Assembly (NCBI GenBank): GCA_039819115.1
Contig: JBCBST010000075.1
Location: 1 to 16,054 of the forward strand
Direction of reading: 5' to 3'
Length of the DNA: 16,054 bases
Source of the DNA: JBCBST01 sp039819115
GTDB lineage: Bacteria; Bacteroidota; Rhodothermia; Balneolales; Balneolaceae
Position numbers and translations under genes: made by a program. A model generated the notes under the pieces. That model was not told the origin of the DNA. It searched no databases and saw only the letters and a list, made by a program, of their open reading frames with translations. This document shows positions 6,973 to 13,843 of this stretch, in pieces. Within the stretch, counting starts at the first letter, position 1; each line of letters starts with the position of its first letter.

Positions 6973-8790
6973 ATGCATAATCGTATATATATCATTGCAG
7001 CAGTTTTATCCCTGCTATCGCTCCAGGTAACAGCTCAAAACCCATTACTGGATTCTATACAGTCCGTCTCATCTAAGGAAAGGATCATGGAAGATGTGAG
7101 CTACTTCACCGATTTATATGGTCCTCGTTTTTTTGGAACACCCAATTATTACAATGCCCTGTTACATGCTGAAGAAGCATTAAAATCAGAAGGAATTGAT
7201 GTTCACCTGGAACAAATTGATGGCGATTTCCGGGGTTGGGGGTTTTCCAGTTTCAATATCGAAATGTCTTCTCCCCAATACAGCCCAATCAGTGCTTATC
7301 CCCTGGCGTTTTCAAAATCGACTAATGGCCAGCAAGAAGGCGAACTTGTATTCATTGATAAATTACAAGACGCTTACGACCTGAAAGGATCGTTAACCGG
7401 AAAGATAATTATGTACAGGGGGCTCTACCGGCAAGCAGGTAGTGTAAAACAAAAGATGTACAATACGCTATCCGATGAAACCCTTACAAAGGCCGCGGCA
7501 AATCCGGATCCTAACGACGTGATCATTGGATACCACAGCAGGACATCCGTTCCGGGCGTATTCGAATGGCGACAACAGACCAAAGAAAGGTTTGAGTCAT
7601 TTTATAGGTTTTTAGCAGCAGAAGGTGTGATTGCTGCCATTGAACCGAGTGATTACCCTTATGGAATATTGCATGCCGATGGCAACAGAACAATGCCATC
7701 ATTCAAAATGAAGACCGATTACAACCCCATTGCCTCTTTTGTTATCTCCAATGAACACTTTGGCAGGTTATTACGATTGCACGATATGGGGCAAAACCCA
7801 AAGCTAAACGTTCAACTCACTGCTCAATACTATACGAACTCTGATTTTAATAAGAATTTAATTGCTGAATTGCCTGGTTCTGATCCCATACTAAAAGATG
7901 AACTGGTAATCATTGGTGCTCATTTTGATAGCTGGCACGCAGGAACAGGTGCAACAGATAACGCTGCAAACGCTGCTTTGCTTATAGAAGTGATTCGGGT
8001 CTTAAAACAGGTTCAAGCTGAAAACAAACGGACGATACGGTTAATCCTGTGGGCAGGTCACGAACAGGTTTATGTAGGTTCGTCACAGTATTTAAACAAG
8101 TATGTTGCCGATATGAAAACCGGTGAACCAAGAGAAGAACACAAAAAAATATCAGCCTATCTGAATTTGGACAACGGACAAGGAAAGATCCGCGGAGTAT
8201 ACCTATCAGGCAATAAAGAAGTGGAACCGTACTTTGCAAAGTATCTTCAGCCTTTTCCCGATAGCAACACCTTAACGATCCAAAATGCCAATCAGACAGA
8301 ACATGGGCTATTCGATTATTTGAATATTCCTGCATTTCAGTTTATACAGGATCCATTAGATTATATTGAAATACAACATCACACTAACCTGGATGTCTAC
8401 GAATATATCCCGCCCATATACCAAGAGTTTAATGCGGATTTAATTGCTTATCTAGCCATTCAAATAGCAAACGAAAAAGAATTACTTCCAAGAAAGCCTT
8501 ATAACTTCGTTCAACCTAGTCGGGAAGGAAACGTTACGTTTACCTTAAAAGGATTTGAAGACGCTAAAAACGTATCTGTAATTGGCGATTTTAATAGCTG
8601 GGATATGTTCAACTTGCCGATGTATAAAACCGAAGAAGGTTGGGAAATGAAGCTTAACCTTCCTAAAGGCAGGTATGTTTATAAGTTTATTGTTGATGGA
8701 TGGTGGACAAATAATCCGGCTGTTCCTGAACATCAGCTTGTAAAAGATGGAAAGGGACACGGCGGTTTAACCGTGTTATATGTTGAATGA
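6973..8790 (+). CDS. Exported M28 metallopeptidase fused to a C-terminal glycogen-binding (CBM48/AMPK-type) module
   Basis: A 605-residue exported protein. Residues 1-21 form a Sec signal (cleavage near VTA-QNP). An N-terminal region with a PA-like insert (about 90-260) leads to an M28 zinc peptidase domain (about 280-505). Metal-ligand candidates are His317 and Asp319 context in GAHFDSWH, bridging Asp329 in GATDNAA, Glu364 in AGHEQ, Asp400 in YLNLDNGQG and His470 in HHTNLD. M28 enzymes normally have GlyGluGlu here: the first Glu, the catalytic base, is His363. The C-terminus (about 519-605) is an AMPK/CBM48-type beta domain with VSVIGDFNSWD, LPKGRYVYKFIVDGWW and NP. The fusion implies attachment to alpha-glucan or a related polymer. 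Peptidase activity is uncertain because of the substitution. Confidence 0.88.
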   Translation: MHNRIYIIAAVLSLLSLQVTAQNPLLDSIQSVSSKERIMEDVSYFTDLYGPRFFGTPNYYNALLHAEEALKSEGIDVHLEQIDGDFRGWGFSSFNIEMSSPQYSPISAYPLAFSKSTNGQQEGELVFIDKLQDAYDLKGSLTGKIIMYRGLYRQAGSVKQKMYNTLSDETLTKAAANPDPNDVIIGYHSRTSVPGVFEWRQQTKERFESFYRFLAAEGVIAAIEPSDYPYGILHADGNRTMPSFKMKTDYNPIASFVISNEHFGRLLRLHDMGQNPKLNVQLTAQYYTNSDFNKNLIAELPGSDPILKDELVIIGAHFDSWHAGTGATDNAANAALLIEVIRVLKQVQAENKRTIRLILWAGHEQVYVGSSQYLNKYVADMKTGEPREEHKKISAYLNLDNGQGKIRGVYLSGNKEVEPYFAKYLQPFPDSNTLTIQNANQTEHGLFDYLNIPAFQFIQDPLDYIEIQHHTNLDVYEYIPPIYQEFNADLIAYLAIQIANEKELLPRKPYNFVQPSREGNVTFTLKGFEDAKNVSVIGDFNSWDMFNLPMYKTEEGWEMKLNLPKGRYVYKFIVDGWWTNNPAVPEHQLVKDGKGHGGLTVLYVE

Positions 8791-8857
8791 AACAGCGTAA
8801 AAAGAGAACTAACATAAAGAGCTGAGCGATGTAGTCCATTTGAACTGGAACACAATG

Positions 8858-8872
8858 AGTGGATAATCCACT
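8858..8872. other. Short hairpin after the M28 gene
   Basis: AGTGGAT and ATCCACT flank a single A, giving at least a 5-bp stem with a small loop, 68 bases after the M28 stop. It is followed by GATTTATTTG and not by a T-run, so it is at best a weak terminator. Confidence 0.25.
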
Positions 8873-8904
8873 GATTTATTTGTGGGATGTCAGAAAAAAG
8901 ACGG

Positions 8905-9065
8905 TACGGCTTTGATACCCGTCAGGAAATCAAACCCGTTACAATAGCACTCAAGCTTGAAGAAAGCTTTCCCGATGTGCCGAATGGAATGGAACTACAG
9001 CAACCGAAGACGGACTAACTCTTCAGGTTCCGGTACGAATGATAGCAATTCCAACCGGTAATTAA
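8905..9065 (+). pseudogene. Relic of a second GH13 amylase: C-terminal beta domain only
   Basis: Translation gives SFPDVPNGMEL, matching SFFDVLNGTEL near the end of the intact amylase, preceded by QEIKPVTIALK against QESRTITITPK. After one missing base near 8996 the frame shifts and continues LTLQVPVR against ITLQVPAR, and both copies reach TAA at the same aligned position. The DNA shares an exact 18-mer, 9016-9033 with 5830-5847. About 14 codons are missing near the front (YGFDT then RQE), and nothing homologous is seen further upstream. This is a remnant of an amylase paralogue that lost its catalytic domain. It cannot encode a useful protein. Confidence 0.8.
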
Positions 9066-9107
9066 GGAAAACCCGCTTCATCCGAAATGATCCGGCACAA
9101 ACTGATA

Positions 9108-9120
9108 TGTAAACGTTTCA
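9108..9120. promoter_or_regulatory. LacI-family operator-like palindrome upstream of the GH2 gene
   Basis: TGTAAACGTTTCA contains the AAACGTTT core (9111-9118) common to many LacI-family operators and near the cre-type consensus. It sits about 90 bases before the GH2 start, in a gene-less gap. The outer bases are not symmetric. AAACGTTT also occurs inside coding sequence at 13243-13250 and 13847-13854, so the core alone is not decisive. No LacI-type gene is in the window. Confidence 0.4.
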
Positions 9121-9208
9121 AAATAGCACTCTATCTACGCCCATTAGCATTTTATGTAGATGATACTCCGCGTACATTGCAACATCATATCATTCCAGAC
9201 CATAAAAT

Positions 9209-11044
9209 ATGCTCTTAAAACACGTGCTTACCCTTCTTCTTTCCCTGATTACATTCAACCTGCTTGCCCAGGATCCATTGTTAATCAATGCGTATGAAAG
9301 AGATTATACATCCCTCAATGGCTACTGGAAGTACATTGTAGACCCCTATGAAAATGGATACTACAATTATCGCTACCAGCCCTTTGATCAGCAAGAGAGC
9401 CCCTGGAAAGACGCATTCTTTCTGAATTCAAAACAAAGTAATCCGTCTGAATTACTGGAGTATAACTTTGATCTGATGGATAGTTTGAAAGTCCCGGGCG
9501 ACTGGAACACTCAAAAAGAAAGCCTGTTTTATTACGAAGGCACCGTTTGGTATAAAAAGTCGTTCCATTACACCAAAAGCAACTCATCCAATCGGGTATA
9601 TCTCTATTTCGAAGCAGCCAATTATGTGACTGAAGTATACCTGAATGGCAGGAAGCTTGGTAAGCATGTGGGTGGTTTTACTCCTTTCAATTTTGATGCC
9701 ACGAATCACCTAAAGGAAGAGGGAAATTTTGTAGTAGTTAAGGTGGATAATAAACGGGTAAAAGACGGAGTACCAACCTTGAACACCGATTGGTGGAACT
9801 ATGGCGGAATAACACGGGATGTAAAGCTGATTGAAGTCCCCAACACTCATATACAAGACTATGTAATCCAGTTAAAAAAGAACGATTCATCAATCATTCA
9901 AGGATTTGTCAAACTAAACGGAGACACAAGAAACAACCAAAAGGTAAACCTCCGGATCGGGGAACTTAACCTGGACGAAACCTATCAGACAGACGCTGAC
10001 GGGACGATCACATTTGAGCTTCCCGTTCAAAACATACAGCTATGGTCAACCACCAATCCAAAATTATATAATGTTGAGATAAGTACGGCCAATGACCGGG
10101 TTACCGATCGTATAGGATTCCGAACAGTCACCACTCAGGGAACAGAAATCTTATTAAATGGAGAACCTGTTTTTTTAAGGGGTATATCTATGCATGAAGA
10201 AAGTCCAACCCGGCCTGGACGAGGGTACTCCAAAGAAGATGCCCGCCAGCTATTGAACTGGGCCAGAGAGTTAGGGTGTAATTTTGTACGACTAGCGCAC
10301 TACCCCCATAACGAGCATATGGTACGCCTGGCGGATGAAATGGGGATGTTAGTGTGGGAAGAAAATCCGGTGTACTGGACTATTTCCTGGGATAATCCTG
10401 ACACGTACCAAAACGCGGAAAATCAACTTGCCGAAGTGATCAACAGAGATAAAAACCGGGCCAGTGTAATTATCTGGTCTATGGCTAACGAAACGCCGAA
10501 TACCAACGCCCGAAATCTTTTTTTAAACAAACTGGCTTCTTTTGCCCGGAGCAAAGATTCAACCCGCCTGATCAGCGCAGCACTTGAACAAAAAAATGTG
10601 GGAGGAAATACCCGCATCCGGACCATTGACGATCCATTTGCAGAAGTAGTAGACATCCTCAGCTTTAATCAGTACATCGGCTGGTACGATGGACTACCCG
10701 AAAAAACCAAGTCCATTACCTGGCAAATTGATCAAAACAAACCGGTCATCATTTCTGAATTCGGAGCTGGTGCAAAGAAAGGCGTATACGGTAGCAAAAC
10801 CGAACGCTGGACAGAAGAATTTCAGGAAGACCTCTACCAGCAGACGCTGAATATGATTTCGGGCATAGAAGCTCTCCAAGGCATTTCTCCATGGATATTG
10901 GTGGATTTCCGTTCACCCAGGCGCTTACTACCCCGCATTCAGGATGGATGGAACCGTAAAGGTTTGATTTCGGATGAAGGTGAAAAGAAAAAAGCTTTTT
11001 ATGTACTTCAGCAGTTTTATCAGGAAAAGGCTATGGAAAAATAG
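9209..11044 (+). CDS. Exported GH2 glycosidase, probable beta-glucuronidase
   Basis: A 611-residue exported enzyme with a Sec signal (1-20, cleavage near LLA-QDP). Domain order is that of GH2: an N-terminal sugar-binding jelly roll (about 28-215, with GTVWYKKSF and DWWNYGGITRDV), an Ig-like sandwich (about 216-315), and a TIM barrel from about 316. The acid/base is Glu428 in SMANETP and the nucleophile is Glu517 in IISEFGAG. Near the C-terminus, Asn582-Arg583-Lys584-Gly is the NxK motif that contacts the glucuronate carboxylate in beta-glucuronidases, so glucuronidase is favoured over galactosidase. Length matches the glucuronidase class, with no extra module. A LacI-type operator-like site lies upstream. 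Exported location suggests removal of glucuronic acid from polysaccharide or glycoconjugates. Confidence 0.88.
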   Translation: MLLKHVLTLLLSLITFNLLAQDPLLINAYERDYTSLNGYWKYIVDPYENGYYNYRYQPFDQQESPWKDAFFLNSKQSNPSELLEYNFDLMDSLKVPGDWNTQKESLFYYEGTVWYKKSFHYTKSNSSNRVYLYFEAANYVTEVYLNGRKLGKHVGGFTPFNFDATNHLKEEGNFVVVKVDNKRVKDGVPTLNTDWWNYGGITRDVKLIEVPNTHIQDYVIQLKKNDSSIIQGFVKLNGDTRNNQKVNLRIGELNLDETYQTDADGTITFELPVQNIQLWSTTNPKLYNVEISTANDRVTDRIGFRTVTTQGTEILLNGEPVFLRGISMHEESPTRPGRGYSKEDARQLLNWARELGCNFVRLAHYPHNEHMVRLADEMGMLVWEENPVYWTISWDNPDTYQNAENQLAEVINRDKNRASVIIWSMANETPNTNARNLFLNKLASFARSKDSTRLISAALEQKNVGGNTRIRTIDDPFAEVVDILSFNQYIGWYDGLPEKTKSITWQIDQNKPVIISEFGAGAKKGVYGSKTERWTEEFQEDLYQQTLNMISGIEALQGISPWILVDFRSPRRLLPRIQDGWNRKGLISDEGEKKKAFYVLQQFYQEKAMEK

Positions 11045-11366
11045 AACACGTTCTCTTCTATGAACTGAGGCGCAAGACGCTCAATAAAACCTTCCATTAC
11101 CTTTGTGGATAGATTAAGTAGGTCTAGCTGAAGTTCCAGCAGCCGTTCAGACCACCAGTACCCAATGTATTACGTCTGATAAAATCACGACGGGAAGGCT
11201 ACTTTTGGGGTTCGCTATAGAACACAGCTGGATTTATCAAATTTCATATGCAAACTCAAAAAAGTAAAAGGCTCATCTTACACAACATAACACGCTTATA
11301 CCAAGTCGTATGCGCATGATGTATAACCTGACATACCTTTTCCTGTTTTCATCCAATCACCCGGAT
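11045..11366. other. Gene-less gap with a decayed Tat-signal-like stretch
   Basis: No intact gene of supportable length lies between the GH2 stop and the methyltransferase 3' end. The gap contains the minus-strand Tat-like relic near 11150 (listed separately). A palindromic ATGCGCAT is also present. No terminator with a T-run is recognised for either flanking gene. Confidence 0.6.
11124..11195 (-). pseudogene. Possible relic of a Tat signal peptide
   Basis: On the minus strand this stretch reads SRRDFIRRNTLGTGGL and then NGCWNFS and a stop. S-R-R-x-F-I/L-x-R/K followed by a Gly/Leu-rich run is the twin-arginine export signal, a typical opening of Bacteroidota oxidoreductases and dehydratases. 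There is no start codon: an in-frame TAG sits two codons upstream, and no mature domain follows. The best reading is a decayed gene start. Chance is possible because only about 16 residues are informative. Confidence 0.4.
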
Positions 11367-12026
11367 CTAAGAATGCTTCTTAACTCTTGCCATCGAATAA
11401 TGCCTTTTCATTGGTTCACCGGTCTTTGTTTGTATTTCCTCATCTATGCTCTTCAATTCTACTAGCTTCAGGGGAGTGGCACTTATGAGTTGTGTAATAA
11501 CATGCTCATCATACAGTTTAAATCGCTCCTGCACGAAGGGTAATTCTTCCATAAAGGCTTTTTCCGCATAGGAGATAACGCAGATTCCTCCGGGTTTTAA
11601 AACCCGATGTATTTCATTCAGGAGTTCTTCAGGTTTTAACCAAAAATAAATGGTGTTCACACCCATTACCCGATCAAAAAAATTGTCGGGATAAGGTATA
11701 CTTGCGCCGTCATACAGCTTAAAAACCGCATTGAGATGAGAATGTGAATGGCTAGCAACATTCCACATCGTTTCTGAAACCTCCAACCCGTAGTACCGGA
11801 TCTCGTTTGCAATACTTAATAATCGTGTTAAGTGTCCGCAGTTACCATGTCCCAGTTCCAGAACGTGATGTTGATTTTTCAACCCCAGAAAATGAATGGT
11901 GTTTTCAGTCATTCCGATATTTGTCTCGTTCATAGCATCGGCAACCTCTATCCCGAATGTGCCGTCTGGACAACTAAGTTGCTTTTCCAGCTCTTGAAGT
12001 TCATCTTCAGTAAGTTCCATCTTCAT
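11367..12026 (-). CDS. Class I SAM-dependent methyltransferase
   Basis: A 219-residue cytoplasmic methyltransferase of the Methyltransf_11/UbiE-like Rossmann type. Motif I is VLELGHGNCG (55-64), acidic Glu82 in YYGLEVSE ends the second strand, FDRVMGVNTIYFW (117-129) is the motif-IV region, and LKPGGICVIS (133-142) is the post-motif strand. The start is ATG at 12026, with a second ATG two codons later giving nearly the same product. The substrate is unknown. It is the only well-supported minus-strand gene here and is transcribed divergently from the hydrolase at 12269, so the 242-base interval should hold both promoters. No export signal. Confidence 0.85.
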   Translation of the reverse strand: MKMELTEDELQELEKQLSCPDGTFGIEVADAMNETNIGMTENTIHFLGLKNQHHVLELGHGNCGHLTRLLSIANEIRYYGLEVSETMWNVASHSHSHLNAVFKLYDGASIPYPDNFFDRVMGVNTIYFWLKPEELLNEIHRVLKPGGICVISYAEKAFMEELPFVQERFKLYDEHVITQLISATPLKLVELKSIDEEIQTKTGEPMKRHYSMARVKKHS

Positions 12027-12111
12027 TTGAATCGGGTATATCAGGTTATGGATAATAGTTCAGAATCTGATCTGTAATGGTGGTCTTAATCTAAGAGTTT
12101 CAAGGTATAGG

Positions 12112-12121
12112 TGAGGCCTCA
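12112..12121. promoter_or_regulatory. Palindrome in the divergent intergenic region
   Basis: TGAGGCCTCA is a 10-bp perfect palindrome between the divergent methyltransferase and alpha/beta-hydrolase genes, where a shared operator could lie. Chance palindromes of this size are common, so this is a location-based suggestion. Confidence 0.2.
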
Positions 12122-12268
12122 AAAGCGACCCGTGATAATGAGCGATGACCTGACATGGTTTGTATCTGATTCAAGTGTAAAGGTTATGTGAAACCAGGCC
12201 CCTCTTTTTAGCGTAGCTGACGGCTTTTGGATGAGCACATATCTCAAAAACCGATCGACTATTACATC

Positions 12269-13396
12269 ATGAATACGCTTACCTCCCGTCTCCCGAACAT
12301 TCGTTTTTCAATGCTGATTCCCGCACTGGGATTTGTGATGATGGCACAAACGCTATGGGCTTCGAATCCAGAGCCTCTTATCACACATGAAGATTCACTG
12401 GACAGCCGCCCCTTCCAATTTGAATTTGAAGGAAGAACCCTTTCCGGGTTTATCGACTTTCCAAAAGGTAAAGACATCAAATCACTCGTTGTATTGATTC
12501 CCGGGAGCGGGAAAACCTATGTTCACACCGGGAGATGGAACTATGAACTCAGAGAACACCTGAATAACCTGGGGGTAGCTACGTTTTCCTACGATAAGGC
12601 AGGGTGTGGTGACAGTGAAGGCGAGTTCGACTATAACCAGTCCGTTCAGAATAGCAGTGAGGAAGTTTTAGCCGCAATTAACGCCTTGAAAAAAAGCGAT
12701 ATTCCGGGGTCTCATAACCTTGGGTTATGGGGCATCAGCAGAGCGGGTTGGATTGCTCCCCTGGCCATAACCCAGGACCCGGGTATTAACTACTGGATTT
12801 CGGTCAGCGGCCCCAACCATCTGGACAATATCTACCACTTATTGCTAAAGAACTGGGCTATTCAAGGACGAACTGAAGCAGAAATTGAAGCACTGGGTAA
12901 TGAATGGCTTGCCGGCTTTAAGATTCAACACTCAGGAGGTACCTATGCAGAATACGAAGCCGCCACCCCCACCCTTGCGACTGATGATTTCATCAAAAAG
13001 CTGCGCGGAGAATACAACGAAGAGCGCTTTCTTAAATTCCAGAACTATCTCATAGAAAATGAGATACCCATCGATGAAGAAACAGGCCTTCAGATTTTTA
13101 TCGAAGGGTTCGAAGAAACTCTGTCCCGAATCGATATCCCTGTACTCGCCATTTTTGGTGAAAAAGACTCCCAGATTAACTGGGAAGAAACGGCGGTCTT
13201 ATATAAACAAACCTTGGGCAAAAATGCCCCACTGACTATTGAAACGTTTAGTGATTGTAATCACATGATCCGTTCATGTGAGACCGGTGGATTCGATGAA
13301 ACGATGGCAGTATTAAGAGAAAAAGGACTGGGCGAAACCTGCGATGGATATATCAACACCATAGAGCGATGGCTCACCGACTACCTGAATCGTTAA
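12269..13396 (+). CDS. Exported alpha/beta hydrolase
   Basis: From the ATG at 12269 the product is 375 residues with a Sec signal (cleavage near LWA-SNP). The frame opens upstream at a TTG (12227), but that would place 14 polar residues before the signal, so I chose 12269. The core has VVLIPGSGKTY (74-84, oxyanion strand), SYDKAGCGDSEG (107-118), the nucleophile elbow GISRAG with Ser157, then a helical cap (about 170-285), Asp300 in FGEKDSQ and His332 in CNHMI. This is the FrsA/COG1073-like group of alpha/beta hydrolases. The substrate is undetermined: esterase or peptidase-like. It stands alone, 447 bases before the S9 peptidase. Confidence 0.85.
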   Translation: MNTLTSRLPNIRFSMLIPALGFVMMAQTLWASNPEPLITHEDSLDSRPFQFEFEGRTLSGFIDFPKGKDIKSLVVLIPGSGKTYVHTGRWNYELREHLNNLGVATFSYDKAGCGDSEGEFDYNQSVQNSSEEVLAAINALKKSDIPGSHNLGLWGISRAGWIAPLAITQDPGINYWISVSGPNHLDNIYHLLLKNWAIQGRTEAEIEALGNEWLAGFKIQHSGGTYAEYEAATPTLATDDFIKKLRGEYNEERFLKFQNYLIENEIPIDEETGLQIFIEGFEETLSRIDIPVLAIFGEKDSQINWEETAVLYKQTLGKNAPLTIETFSDCNHMIRSCETGGFDETMAVLREKGLGETCDGYINTIERWLTDYLNR

Positions 13397-13843
13397 TCCT
13401 TTGCTAATCCGCGACACTCAGGATTATGTTGAGGTTTTTCATGGAAGCTTCAACATCCGATTAATGATTGAATAAATCGTAACGGAACCCAAAAAGGGAT
13501 TGGTGGGCTTTATAGGGGTTAACGTGGCATACACGGCGGGTTCTGAATGAGCGCTAAACATCTGATTCTAAACACTTGGCATGAAACTACATATCCTAAT
13601 ACCCGTTAGATACCACCTGCTTACCTGGGACTAAATGGGCTGGCAACTATCACACAACTACTCGTACAAAAACTGATGGTAACTACGTGTGAATGTTAAG
13701 TACATATGAGTGTGATACAACAAAAAATTCTACTTTAACAATGACACCGTTTCTTCGTGAGCATTCGTTTCTATTTATCACATGTTGAATGATTGTATCA
13801 CGAAGTTAAAGGTACTATCCACATCTCCAGAAAACTGAACAAT
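13397..13843. other. 447-base gap before the S9 peptidase; no gene seen
   Basis: I see no intact gene. TAATCC and GGATTA (10-base loop) form a weak hairpin just after the hydrolase stop, without a T-run. A short open stretch around 13487-13549 reads EPKKGLVGFIGVNVAYTAGS before a stop; it resembles protein but matches no family I know and could be another gene remnant. The A/T-rich segment at about 13720-13740 is a plausible promoter region for the peptidase. Confidence 0.5.

Noticed and set aside
9133..9161. ATCTAC/GTAGAT inverted repeat before the GH2 gene
   Set aside because: A 6-bp stem with a 17-base loop is expected often by chance, and nothing else supports it.
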